DNA from: Zanthoxylum bungeanum
Lineage: Eukaryota; Streptophyta; Magnoliopsida; Sapindales; Rutaceae
Reading direction: 5' to 3'
Assembly: GCA_019454045.1 (NCBI GenBank)
Contig: SKCR01021389.1
Span: 1-64,000, forward strand
DNA length: 64,000 nt
This document shows positions 22,991-35,185 of the stretch, piece after piece (position 1 is the first letter of the stretch; each line of letters starts with the position of its first letter). The translations under genes were made by a program, and so were the position numbers. The notes under the pieces were generated by a model. That model searched no databases. It was not told the DNA's origin and worked only from the letters and a program-made list of their open reading frames with translations.

Positions 22991-25900
22991 ATTTCTCTCA
23001 CTTGCTCTAGTGCCAATCCACGGTATCATATACACATCTCAATGTATATCACATACACATGGCCCTCAAAAGCTCACCTAGCACTCAAGAGGTAGGCAAC
23101 AACAAGTAAGCCCGCTTAACAAATTGAGTCCGTCAAACAAACTCAATTATTTTCCTTAGCCAACATCATTCATATTTTGTAGAATCCAAATTCCACATCA
23201 ATATGAATCAGACACTATATCAGTATTGTGCTATATCTACTGAGTTGTCTATGTATTTAGAGATCAAATCCAAATACTATGAGACAACCGCAAACACCAC
23301 ACTAATATGAAAACTTCTAATCTATAGGGTCACTATGCAACTTCATAAGTCAATACTGAATCCACTAGTTTAGTAGAATCAACGGTGACACTCCCACTGC
23401 ATCTTTTCTGACTTTATATGACATAGACCATCTAATGTCATAATTCAGATCAAAAATAATCTGACCTTATGATTGCAGACTAAATTCTCCATGAATAAGA
23501 AACTTATTCTTAATATCTCTAAAATAACAAAGAACATGTTTCAAGATCCATCATATGGTCTGCAGCATATCAAAATAACTCGTAACAGTTACGATTAAAT
23601 TGATATCTTTAATCTCACATAATATAGTATTCATTATGCCATCATCATTTGATGTATAAGATTGACTAGACATTCTAATCAATCTCTCTTTCGATAAAGG
23701 TATCATCCTTTACGAAAGATGAATACTATATATATAAAAGACACGTTAAGTGTCAAACAGTTATACTAACTGTCATACAGATAGTCTTACTGTATCCTTT
23801 ATTAGATCATATCTAATACGCGACTAATGGGAGTATCTCACTAGTCTCTTAGTTTTATATCATATATGAAATTTTATATCAAATATAACAGAGACTACTC
23901 CCACTTCTTTCACGGAGAAAAGAAGACTTGGGATATATTCAACGCTAGAAAAAAGTTTGTACGCTCCCACTGACCCTACTAACAAATATGTATTCTCTAT
24001 GCTTTGATAAAATCAGACAATCTGACTGTAATCAAAATTAGAGAACACGAATTTCTGGAAAGCTTACCTGAGTCTACAATAGGCTCTATAAGCTAGTATA
24101 TCAAACTGTGATCTTAGCAGAATACAAACTCTAGCGCCATTCTAGAATGAACTCTTCAAACAAAGAAACCACAACGGATGTCTCATTCGAAGAAAACATT
24201 CAGGAACGCCACTTTGCATTCTTTAGCCAAAATACATAGTTTAATATTAACATTAACCAACATATCTTTAATTATTCAATCAATGCGACTGGAGACAAGT
24301 TTTCTCAGAATCTACAATAGATCACTGAGTAATTTTAGATCTATGGTTCAATGCTAACTTTCGAAATCGATATCAAATATCATTCCTACTATAAGTTATA
24401 AGATAATTCTCTTCGATAAGAATACAACAGAACCACTAAGTATCAAATACTTCGCAAATGATTTTGACATCCTATTGAACTTATACGGAAGTAGTCTAAG
24501 GGTCTTTTCATCTAATTAATTATGTAGTTCCATTATAGTTTATCACTCTCACATTTGTCTTCAATAAGTCAAGTCTTTTCTACAATCATTAACATCTGAT
24601 GTTACACACTAAGTAATAATACAATTATATTACTCGGGATCGTAGAAAAGATATTCTATCAAATATAATATAATATTCTATTAAATAGAATAAATGATAA
24701 ACTTTACTTGTACCTCCGAGGCGCAAGTACTTTCAATTATATAATAATTATACAAAATAAAATTTCAAATCTCAAACTTTTCAAGATTCAAATTTTCTAC
24801 TATACATATCATATATGTAACTGTAGGAACAAATGGAACCTTAATTAAAGAGATGAATTAGTGTTACTGGAGCATAACCCCAAGAGTATTGAAAACTAAT
24901 TCGGTAACACTCAATACAACGAATCAAATCATATAAGATTCGACTTCTCCCACTGACCAATTCCATCAAGATGGAATCGTGGAAGTTTAATATTGAGTAA
25001 GAATCACATTCATTAAATAACATTAGAACTAATTGCCTTAAATTCATATGTTTGATCACATCAAACATCTTTGAACAATTCAAAGATTCACAATGAATTT
25101 CAAAGATTTAGTTTTCAACACTTCAAATAGAATATCTTTGAACCATTCAAAATATTCTATCCTTATTTCATCAGAAACATATTGAAAGTTCTCGAACCAT
25201 TCAAGACGTTCAATATATATTCTTTTAGAAACACGCAACTAAGTCATGACAATTCATTAACTAAGTTACGAAATAAAGAAAACTATCTAAGGTAATTTAT
25301 AATTCATTAAACTACATACATCCAATGTATTAGTTCAATAAATATGTGGTCCAATGACGATCATTGGTTAAATGAGATTTAATCACATTCTGAATACAAT
25401 ATTCATTAAATGGATAAGGATATTGGGTGTGATCTTATATCAGACTATCCTTTACCAAATGGAATAAACATCCTATATTTATGTGATAAAATCTCATAAA
25501 GAACAGTTCTAAGTTATTTAGTTAACCAAACATTTTCTTAATGTTTATCTTTTCATCAATGACACTACTAGTCATATTAAAATATGTGACAATTGTTTAT
25601 AAAGAACAAGTAACTATCCAATAGTTAGAAGTTCTGATATCAAATATCAAAACAATTATTTTAAATAACTACATGAGAGATCTGGTATCAAATACCTACA
25701 ATTTTCGTATTATGAGAATCGATATTCTCTATAAACAACTATATACATCTCATTTCTTTAGCTTTATAATTTGCCCTCAATTATTCACAACAATTGCAAA
25801 TAATTGATTAGAAAACTGTGTCAAACACGTGACTTCTAAAAGTCACTTAAGCCAAGAAACATCATTATAAGATAAACAAAATACCTAATGGAGTTTTTTT

Positions 25901-26430
25901 TAATGCCAGTCAAGAATCTCGAAACATGAACTAATTCACTTCAATTCTTACCGCACAAGAAACTATTCTCTCTAGACAATTATATCCTAAAAGAGATATC
26001 TATTTAGATTATCTATCATGACTTAGTAACTAAGTCACTAAACCATATTAATTTTTAAGAAAATCAGAACAACAGTTCCCGATGGTTTGAACTAATCTAA
26101 CAATATCTAAGTCTACGGTCATTCTAGAACCTATTCTAGAAATACGCAACCATAAGTAAAGTCAGAAAATATATTCAAGTAATATGTTATGATGGATTAG
26201 AATTATAATCCTATAAACAATATAGAATAAAGGAAAACAAAAGTAGCAAATTCCATAAAATTACACACTGTTTTAGTTATGGATTTTTAATCTAGTAGTG
26301 TCTCCCACTACTTTACGTAATACCGTAATCTCCTACGGAGAACAGGAATTCAATAATTAAATCGAATTCAATAATTAAATCGAATTCTATAGTGAGAGTA
26401 TGATCCCATGAATATATTTCGACTCACAGC

Positions 26431-26725
26431 TTTGGCACGATCTCGCCTAAGTATATTCATTAGGCAAACAACTCATTGTTAATCACTCACCAGTGACTCC
26501 TAATTTTGGTCATGACTGTTTCTCATTATGACAGATTTGGCACGTTCACAAGGAGGCGTATCAAGGCTTCGCTTGCCAATGACAAACTCAAGCTACCGAT
26601 GTAGTCCTGACAACTTTGGCACGTTCAGGATTTCCACTTTCACTTGAATTTGTCTATTATCAATATACAACCGGTATGGATAAAATTCTATCAACTACAC
26701 CCTCACTGCTTTGGCACGATCTCGG
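26431..26725 (-). repeat. Four spaced TTTGGCACG motifs in the leader of element IV
   Basis: TTTGGCACG(A/T)TC at 26431, 26536, 26615 and 26711, spaced 79-105 bp. Sequence between copies is only loosely alike. Position corresponds to the 5' leader of the reverse element. Confidence 0.75.
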
Positions 26726-27067
26726 ATGCAGCCATAGAAAGTTACCCATAAACCGTATTGACAAGACGGACCAAGAAACATGCATCCAATACACGTTACT
26801 TTACAGCCTTATTTTAAGTGGGGATATTCCTCAAGGAAGCATTGCTCCACATCAAATGCAGAATTTTAATCTAAATTATTTTCTAAACAACTCAATTCTA
26901 CCTTAGAAATATAACTAAATTTAACCATTAAATTTCCGTTACGTTTCCGTTAGCGTAGAACCAAAAAGTCAAGAAAAATATATATTACATGTATGTGCAA
27001 ATATTAAAATTAGATTATATATCATATATCAAGCATGACTAATCTAATGGATAAGGCATCAGACCTT

Positions 27068-27078
27068 CTATGATACCA
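27068..27078 (-). promoter_or_regulatory. Primer binding site of element IV
   Basis: Reverse strand TGGTATCATAG, four bases from the LTR end. Matches the copia tRNA-Met primer motif in its first eight bases. Confidence 0.75.
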
Positions 27079-27082
27079 TTTT

Positions 27083-29464
27083 TGTTGGGGTTTTGGGCAA
27101 AAGGTGCGGCAGAAGCGCTGTTCGGGTGAAATCGTAATTTTAAAACATTTTAAATTACCGAATAAATTATTCAATATCTAATATGAATAATTTATTCATA
27201 TTTCACCTAAACATATTTATTCGATATCAAATAACGATATAAATAGTTAAGAAATGTCGCGAAACTTTTACGAAATGTTTTTCCGTAAAATGGTATAAAA
27301 TACGTTTTTGACCGAACCGACTACCCAAAACACATGAGTGCTGCCCAGGTCAGTCCCAATAGTATTAGGATAGTTCATGGGCTGCCCGAACGATGAAATA
27401 TTTACTGTTTCGACAGCCATCACCGGGTTGGCTAAAAAGTCACCCGGTAACGCTGTTTTTTTGCCGTTTTCGCTTGTTTCAACTTCGAAATAATTTTTGG
27501 AAATTATTCCAACAACCAATACACATATAATACATTCAAATGACATCTTTTTCATCACCATATTCATTGTTATTCCAGATCTGATCTAGAATGGAAAAAT
27601 TTCAATTTTCATGCTTTAAATCTAATTTTTCAAGATTAACCCAATTAATCAAAACAGCAATCAAAGTCACCGCACATGAACCACCTAAAAACAATTCTAG
27701 GCATTACAAGAGTGGTCATAACACTCTAGAATGAAAACATATCATCAAATTATCAATTTGAACAAATATTACAATAATATCATCCAAATCAACTTCACAC
27801 ATGCAATATGCCTACAAATCCATCCTCCAAATCCAAAACACCCAAATTCACAAGAAAAGAAGAAACCCTAGAGTCTATCTAAAATATCAAGAACAATAAA
27901 ACATGATTTCAAGCTTACAGATATTGAGTATTACCTTTAATTCTCCAATTTCCTAAAGCTTTTTTTTTTTTTCATAATTTTCATCATTTTCTTTGTTGAA
28001 TCATCAAACAAATTTTGAGAGTGTTTTAGGATGAAGATTTCGGCCTTAAGCTTCCCATGGAAGGAAATGAAAAAAAGTTTACTTTAAAAAATGCATCAAG
28101 ACCGACTTCCAAGGGTATAATGGTCATTTGTCCAATTTAAATCAATTAAACATAATTAAACTTTATGTTAACATATCAAATTTGCACACCTAAAGTTTAA
28201 TTAAATCATGCCACATGTAACCAATTATAATTAAACATTTATCATAACTATTATGAAAAAAGTTTATCATTTAATTATTTAATTATTTAACATTTAAATA
28301 TCTAAATAATTAATTAATATAATTGTTATTATATATGTATTTTTATTTACATTAAATAACAAATACATATATTTATGGCATGTGTCAAAATCTCATTTGA
28401 TAATTAATTAATATGTATCTAATCAAATTATGTATCAAATACAAATACACAATAATTATTAAATAAACAAAATCCCATAATGCATGTGTTATTGTTTAAA
28501 CGTTTAAACGATTTGAATTAACTCACTTAATCCGATGAAGTATTATGAATAATCTGTATTATTCATAACGTGTTGCCCAAGTGCTCAACGAGTACACTTC
28601 ATATTGTGAGACTCTATAAGTTTAGGTTTATCCATCAGAAAATCCAATTTCGTGTCCATAATTCACCCACTCATGAATTATGACGACCACGGATAATCTC
28701 GCTAAACTATGCAAGTCGAGTTTATTGCATACGTATAATCCCTCTGTCACAGGCTATCCATATTATACTTGAGATATAGATAAAAACGTCAAATCATTTC
28801 GGTATAATATAGTCGAATTTTCAAATTTATGATCTTTAAATAACACTCGTTGACGTGAATATATCGATGACGTGGCTGCCATCAAAGTGTGGAGGATAAC
28901 TCATATATCCACAGTGGTATCTCAAGTCGAATGACCACTATGCTGGCTCAACTTGAGAAGATTCCTATTGACGTTGGTGTACCATCTATTAGGAAATCTT
29001 CAGTGAGTCATTCAGTGTTTATCAAATAAATATCTACATGTGTATACGAGTCTCCCGAGACTCATGGTTCTTTGGGATAAACCATCAGACCAAGTCACGA
29101 TATACGACATGTACTAGTCTCAGCGGATTTACTAAGCGACCCGTGTTAGTAAATCTTGACCAGTAACTTTATTTAAGGATATACATCTTATAGTGCATTT
29201 CCCAATGTCAATTACAAACTACGTTGTAAATACGCACTACATTGTAAATCCTAGGGTATTTGTCTAATAAATACATATCACTAATTAGATTTAGTTTCAA
29301 TCTAATCATAATTAGATATCTAATCGCAATTAGATCAAATATGTGTATAGAAAACAATAGGTGCTACCATTAAATAAGTAATATTATGGAAAATAGAATT
29401 ACTCGTATTCATGAATCGGACATAAATACGATCCGGATTGGCACTCCGAGCTCCAACCCTAACA
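27083..29464 (-). mobile_element. 5' LTR of element IV
   Basis: 2382 bp. Reverse strand starts TGTTAGGGTTGGAGC and ends CCCCAACA. Nearly colinear with 20514-22990, with substitutions, small indels and one deletion of about 100-150 bp near 28850. Confidence 0.9.
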
Positions 29465-29469
29465 ATATA

Positions 29470-30613
29470 GCTGAAGAAGTTTACATGAAACCCCCTTCTG
29501 GTCTTGATCATCCACCACACAAGGTATGCCGCCTACGTCGCGCCCTATATGGTCTAAAACAAGCTCCCCGTGCATGGTTTGCCAAGTTCAGTATGACTAT
29601 TTGTCAGCTTGGGTTCACCTATAGTCCACATGACGCTTTCCAATTCATTCAAAAATCTGGTACATACATCGTGATGCTACTTCTTTATGTTGATGATGTG
29701 ATTATTACTGGGGATGATGATTCAGGAATTATGGATCTTAAACAATCTCTTAGTAAATAATTTGAAATGAAAGATCTTGGTCATCTGAGTTACTTCTTGG
29801 GCCTTGAAGTTACTTCATCTGATGATGGCTATCATCTCTTTCAAGCTAATTATGTTTCTGATCTTATTTCTCGAGCCGGCCTTACAGATAGCAAGATAGT
29901 TCCAACCCATGTCGAGTATAATACTAAACTTACACCTATGGATGACACTCATCTTGATGATCATACTCTCTATAGACAATAAGTTGGTAGTCTCATTTAT
30001 CTCACTGTCACTCGACCAGACATTGCCTATGCTGTTCATATTGTCAGTCGGTTCATGGCTACTCCTCGATCTCTTTATTATGCTGTTGTGCTTCGCATCA
30101 TTTGCTATGTTAAAGGCATTTTTTTTGTGGTCTCCATTTCTCTGCTTACTCTGATGCAGATTGGGTAGTTGACCTTACTGATCATCGATCCACTATTGGT
30201 TATTGTGTTTTTCTACGTGACTCGCTTATTTCTTGGTGTAGTAAGAAACAAACATTGATTGCTTGTTCTAGTACTGATGTTGAATATCTAGCTCTTGCTG
30301 CGACTACTGCCGAACTTCTATGGTTACGTTGGCTCTTCGAAGATATGTGAGTGCCTCAACCACCCCTTACTACTCTTTACTGTGACAATCAAAGCACTAT
30401 TCTAATAGCGTATAATGATGTATTCCATGAACGTACCAAGCACATTGAGATTGATTGTCATTTCATTTGTCAACATATTGCTCGCGATACTCTTCGGTTG
30501 GAGTATCTTCGCTGCGATGATCAAATAGATGATATCTTCACCAAATATTTTCTCCCTGGTCGTTACACAACCCTCGTTTCCAAACTCAATCTGGTTTCCT
30601 CACTACCATCTTG
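29470..30613 (+). pseudogene. RT and RNase H of copia element I
   Basis: Continues from 20513: EEVYMKPPSGLDHPPHKVC, RALYGLKQAPRAWF, LLLYVDDVIITGDD (active site), MKDLGHLSYFLGLEV; after stops, RPDIAYAVHIVSRFMATP, then ADW near 30165, GYCVFLRDSLISWCSKKQ, STDVEYLALAATTAELLWL, LYCDNQSTILIA and DDIFTKYF. All RNase H blocks are recognisable. Stops near 29760, 29982 and 30348 and a shift near 30120 break it. A G-rich polypurine tract and the 3' LTR follow. Confidence 0.92.
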
Positions 30614-30620
30614 AGTTTGA

Positions 30621-30634
30621 AGGGGGGGGGGGGA
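30621..30634 (+). promoter_or_regulatory. Polypurine tract of element I
   Basis: AAGGGGGGGGGGGGA directly precedes the 3' LTR start TATTGG; the G run is unusually long and clean. Confidence 0.85.
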
Positions 30635-30932
30635 TATTGGTAGATATGATATTAATGTTAGTATTTAGTTGATATGTACTTAATATTGGTAGATATGATA
30701 TTAATGTTAGTATTTAGTTGATATGTACTTAATATTGGTAGATATGATATTAATGTTAGGTATTAGTTGATATGTAATTAATATTGGTAGATATGATTAA
30801 TGTTAGTTGTTACTTAATATACAAATAATATTGATTCTTTTGTAATGCTTATATAAAGGCAATTTATAATTGATATTAAAATTAAGAAAACAAGTATATT
30901 TTTCTTCATCTCTCCTATTTCGATTCCTAACA
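30635..30932 (+). mobile_element. 3' LTR of copia element I
   Basis: 298 bp, TATTGG to CCTAACA. Four 49-bp units (TTGGTAGA at 30637, 30686, 30735, 30784) against three in the 5' LTR. TATA box GCTTATATAAAGG near 30847 is intact here. Confidence 0.9.
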
Positions 30933-31102
30933 TCCACATTAGTCCGGTTCAGGGCCGAAGGGCTTCTGATACCAAAGGGACTATTGACTCCAGTAATTTT
31001 TTTTCCCATTTTTAATATTTTTATCATTTAACTCTCTTACCTTTATTATTTATTACTATTTAATCACTTTCAATTTTTATTACTATTTGAAACTTTGGAT
31101 CC

Positions 31103-31136
31103 CCCAATCCCAATCCCAATCCAATCCCAATCCCAA
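31103..31136. repeat. Short CCCAAT tandem tract
   Basis: Five to six CCCAAT/CCAAT units. Not the plant telomere repeat (CCCTAAA). Confidence 0.8.
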
Positions 31137-31807
31137 ATTAAATGAAAGAAGCCAAAATTCAATAATATTAGTTAAAAAATAATATTTAATATCTAAATAA
31201 CTGAAAGTGATTTTATATGTTTAAAAATAATTAAAATTAGTTATATTTGTTCTTAAGCAAAAGATCACTGAATAGAATATTAGTGCTATGGGTCCAGTTT
31301 AGGAGACCAAATTAATGAATATAAACACCACACGACACGTTTTGAGTTCTGAATATTTTCCCTGAAACCTTCACAAGATAAAGGCCTCTTTAATTTGGCT
31401 CTTAATTCCTCTGTTTCCACATTACATTTCAAGTGACATTCCATATAAAATGATAATTGAAATAATATTAAGTCTTTTCTGTAGCCCAATAGTATTAATG
31501 TCCTCAATAATTATCCATTTGATATTCATGTAGTCCAATGAGTTCAAGCTGATACTCATGTAGTCTAGTAAATTCGAATCGACACTCTCAAAATCCATAA
31601 GAATATGGATATATGAGCATACATTTCTCGAATATTAGAAATAGTAGACTTTTAGTCCCATGCTGACAATTTTCTGGGTAGTACTACAAATATATTTATA
31701 TAGTTTCCCGATAAATTATATCAACAATTATATATCAAATTTGTTGATAGATTGCAGAAATGTTTAAAATTGTAAAAAAAAAAAAAAAGTTTTGGTTGAG
31801 AACTGAA
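31136..31807. repeat. Duplicated segment, copy B1
   Basis: Matches 34491-35185 (B2) closely from AAATGAAAGAAGCC to TTGGTTGAGAACTGAA, including GTTTTGAGTTCTGAATATTT. No gene seen. In the second locus A2 and B2 are adjacent; here A1 and B1 are parted by element I. Confidence 0.85.
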
Positions 31808-33024
31808 GGGTCTCGAACCCCTCCAAACCTGCCTGGATTAATCTAAACATTATCGTACCATCATATATATCTCATATCTATCATTACACTTGGGAAAACG
31901 TCAATACAAATTAAACCTACTTTTACCGGAAACTTTCATAATCTATCAGATCGATCTAATTCGTTCTGTTTTCATCCCGATTCTACCAAATACACATATT
32001 CAATATACTCATACTCAAACAATTCAATTTATAACAATACGCTACTCTACAAAGCTAATGGATACATCCGAACATTTAACAGAAACTTGAAATTAGTGAA
32101 TTTTTATCGGGAGGTCTTACTGAGATTTCGATGGCATATACGGATTCAAAACGATCCCACAAACGTGTTGTAATTGACGAAATTCTGATCGGAGATACTG
32201 TTCATTCGTGGGTCATTATCCACCACCGCTTTCTTCCTCGTTTTGCATGCAACCGTGCACATAATGAAAATTCGTCACCGCAAACTTGTAGTACTCATCG
32301 AGAGCTTCGATTTGGCGGGTGGCTCGAGTCGTGAAACGAAGTGATGAGCCGGGAATGAGAAACCCAAGCCCTCGTATTTTCTCATTTATTTCTCGCCGTT
32401 GCCGGTGTTTTAGGCGTCGCCGCCAGCCATCGTTGGACGCAGGACGGCCGGACGCTCCTTTTAGTGTCGTCACGACGGCCGACCATGGCCGACGAATCAC
32501 CGGCGTGACGAGGCCATCGCTGGTTCAATTTGGAGACGGGGGGTCGAGAGGAGATCTTGAGATGTTTTGAATTTTTTGCAATAACAAGAAACTATGCGGT
32601 ATTTGTAGAAAAGTTTCTGAAAATTACATTATGACCCTGTGAAATTACAGTTAGGTCCATATTATGAGGCTTTCTTGTAAATTCATATTTTGGAAGTCAT
32701 TCTGATGTAAATTTCGAAAAGTGTTCAACACGAAAATTCTTCGTCTCGGAAACACGAGTCTGATAGTTCGAGAATCAGCTCAATCGGAGTTCATTTTCTA
32801 TTTTTATTGCCGAAACAACAAAATTTTATACGTATACCGATGTAAACAAAAATCACGTAACCGGTTCTCGAAATCATGCTTTTTTCAACGCAGCTTCACT
32901 TTAAAACATTCTGACCTATTTTTCAAAACATAAACTCTTATTTTCGAACAACAACCAGTTCCAAAATCTAAACTTTAAATTCGGAAATCTTCCAGAACTG
33001 TTCCAAAAAACTCGGGATATTACA
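31804..33024 (-). mobile_element. Probable chromovirus-like solo LTR
   Basis: The reverse strand begins TGTAATATCCCGAGTTTTTT, the usual start of Tekay/Del-type gypsy LTRs, and can be followed to GAGACCCTTCA at 31804. A less AT-rich block (32330-32560) sits inside, as in the transcribed part of such LTRs. No gag or pol adjoins it and no clear target duplication is visible (AGAAC against ATCTC). Frames inside (for example 32216-32500) show no known domain. The left end is the less certain one. Confidence 0.5.
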
Positions 33025-33161
33025 ATCTCATTATTTATAAGAATGTAAATATATAAAAAGATTTACATATAATCTCATTTCGATAGACGTTTGGGGCAAC
33101 AGTAATAAATTTTAGATGGTAATATATCTCCAAATAAGTTGGGATAACAAAATAAACTATA

Positions 33162-33192
33162 ATAATAATAATAATAATATTTATTATTATTA
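33162..33192. repeat. AAT/ATT microsatellite
   Basis: AATAAT units passing into ATTATT units directly before copy A2, as at 7133-7210 before A1. Confidence 0.9.
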
Positions 33193-34460
33193 TTCATATA
33201 CATATTGGGACAAATGCAGTGGAAGCACGTCGGCAAGAGAGAAATTGACTTTTAAAATATTTTTAATCCTGATAAATTAACCGGTATCATATACCTCTAA
33301 TTTATCTGTATTTCACCCTCATTACTCATTAATATCAAATATTGTGAGTGACTACGCATAAAAACTCGGGATAAAATTTCAGAAAACACTTTATGTGGTT
33401 ACACGTTAACATGTTTACCAGTTTACTGAATCTGCTGATCGGGATATCCGGACAACCAGATCAGTCGTGGTCCCACAGCCCATTGCCACAGTAATATATT
33501 CACGGTAGTAGTGGCTGATTACGGTAATTTCAGAAAATTACTATTTTAGCTTTGCCAAAAATTTCTAAAATGCTTTCGAAACGATTTCAAAAATTATGAA
33601 AATTTTTCTACAAAACATACGCACTGCTACAGTAGTTCTAATACTGTAATAATGACTAAATAATCATAATTTCAATAAATTATGAATTTACCCCATATAT
33701 TTAATAAATCGCAGAACTTGGTAATTTATGATTTTGATTTTCATGTTGTGGTGTTTTCAAATATATGTCTCAAGTCAAATGCTAATAGTTTGATCAAGTC
33801 AATAATAGAATGACAATAATGAATCAAATAATTTCGATGAGGAATTTAATACCCACTTGCATGGAATAAATTATAATGCATAATGCAAGTCAATATGCAT
33901 TATCATATTATGATTGACTTAATGTTTAAGCAACACAAACATATGATTAATAAAATATAATAACAAATAAAATAATTTTTGTCTATGACGATTAGTTTTG
34001 TCTATAGTTGTAAGCAGGCTAGTTGGCACAATATTCAAAATATGAACTTGACATGTATAAATTATTGTTCTCCTAAATCCTAAATAACAACCTAAAACTA
34101 GCTTCATTATGTCCATTTCATGAAGTAAATATTTTTTTTTGAAATCCTTGAAAATCCCGTTTTCAAACTATCCATTTCGTGCTTAAGCGGAGCAGATAAA
34201 ATCATTGGTTGTTCCACACTCTTACAAAAAACGTACTCTCTAGATTCGAATTCAGGACCTCAAGGTGAGATCCTGAACTCTACACCACCAAGCTACGCCT
34301 CTTTGGGAACCATGAAGTAAACATGTAGACAGTAAAAGCTCATCGTTAAATGTTGAAACACATTTAATTATATGACATATATAATTTACTCGATATTGTT
34401 TTAGAAGACATTCACTCAAAGTAACATGCATATATATAGTGCTATATTACATTTTAGAGA
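33184..34460. repeat. Duplicated segment, copy A2
   Basis: Second copy of 7205-8290, interrupted by a SINE at 34130-34310. Without the SINE the two copies are similar in length. Confidence 0.85.
34130..34310 (-). mobile_element. tRNA-derived SINE (copy 1)
   Basis: 181 bp flanked by an 11-bp perfect target duplication CATGAAGTAAA (34119-34129 and 34311-34321). On the reverse strand the head has a pol III A-box-like GTAGCTTGGTGG and a B-box-like GAATTCGAATCT, and the tail ends in an A-run. Copy A1 of the duplication has the uninterrupted site at 8148. The body shares CTCCGCTTAA with the SINE at 40384-40556. Confidence 0.88.
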
Positions 34461-34490
34461 AAATGATAAAGAAGCCAAAATTAAATAATA

Positions 34491-35185
34491 TTAAATGAAA
34501 GAAGCCAAAATTCAATAATATTAGTTAAAATAATATTTAATCTCTAAATAACTGAAAGTGAAATTATATGTTTAAAAATAATTAAAATTAGTTATATTTG
34601 TTCTGAAGCAAAAGATCACTGAATAGAATATTAGTGCTATGGGTCCAGTTTAGGAGACCAAATTAATGAATATAAACACCACACGACACGTTTTGAGTTC
34701 TGAATATTTTCCCTGAAACAAACCTTCACAAGATAGAAGCCTCTTTAATTTGGCTCTTAATTCCTCTGTTTTCACATTACATTTCAAGTGACATTCCATA
34801 AGTAAAATGATAATTGAAATAATATTAAGTCCTTACTGTTGCCCAATAGTATTAATGTCCTTAATAATTATCCAGTGATATTCATGTAGTCCAATGAGTT
34901 CAAGTTGATATTCATGTAATCTAGTAAATTCAATTCGACACTATCAAAGTCCTTGTCCATAAGAATATACCTTATGGGTATATCAACATATATTTCTCGA
35001 ATATTAGAAAGAGTAGATTTCTAGTCCCATGCCGAAAATCTTATAGGCAGTACTACAAATATATTTATATAGATCTCGATAAATCATATCAGTAATTATA
35101 TATCGATCAAATTTGTTGATACATTGCAAAATGTTTAGAATTGTTAAAAAAAAAAGGAAAAAAAAAGTCTTGGTTGAGAACTGAA
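34491..35185. repeat. Duplicated segment, copy B2
   Basis: Second copy of B1, 23 bp longer. Just before it, a short stretch AAAGAAGCCAAAATT(A/C)AATAATATT is doubled in tandem. Confidence 0.85.

Larger units (their letters stand above)
22991..27082 (-). other. Degenerate interior of element IV
   Basis: A few words typical of reverse copia pol remain, such as CTCCCACT near 23390, 23890 and 24945, beside the 3' LTR, and a GTAAGCCCGCTTAACA stretch like that in the RNase H end of element III. No frame shows RT, integrase or gag motifs. The part nearest the 5' LTR repeats TTTGGCACG four times (26431, 26536, 26615, 26711). Confidence 0.6.
20514..29464 (-). mobile_element. Long-LTR copia element IV (reverse), non-autonomous
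   Basis: 8951 bp with LTRs at both ends and a perfect 5-bp target duplication ATATA (20509-20513 and 29465-29469). Reverse orientation is shown by the primer site at 27068-27078 and the polypurine tract beside 22990. The LTRs are clearly similar to each other, but the 4.1-kb interior has no recognisable gag or pol frame. It splits the RT gene of element I between NGDI and EEVYM. Confidence 0.9.
8716..30932 (+). mobile_element. Composite Ty1/copia element I, split by three nested insertions
   Basis: Short LTRs (8716-8966 and 30635-30932), a TGGTATCAGA primer site and collinear gag-pol pieces define one forward element. Near-matching 5-bp flanks, TCCGC at 8711-8715 and TCCAC at 30933-30937, fit a target duplication with one mutation. 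Element interior: 9131-9332, 14606-15418, about 18843-20513 and 29470-30613. Everything else between the LTRs is insertion. Both LTRs begin TATTGG instead of the usual TGTTGG. Stops and frameshifts occur in all pieces, so the element is dead. Confidence 0.9.

Noticed and set aside
31103..31136. CCCAAT repeats as a possible interstitial telomere
   Set aside because: The unit is not the plant telomere unit CCCTAAA.
32216..32570. Overlapping Arg-rich ORFs in a less AT-rich block
   Set aside because: They lie in the transcribed part of a chromovirus-like LTR and have no domain.
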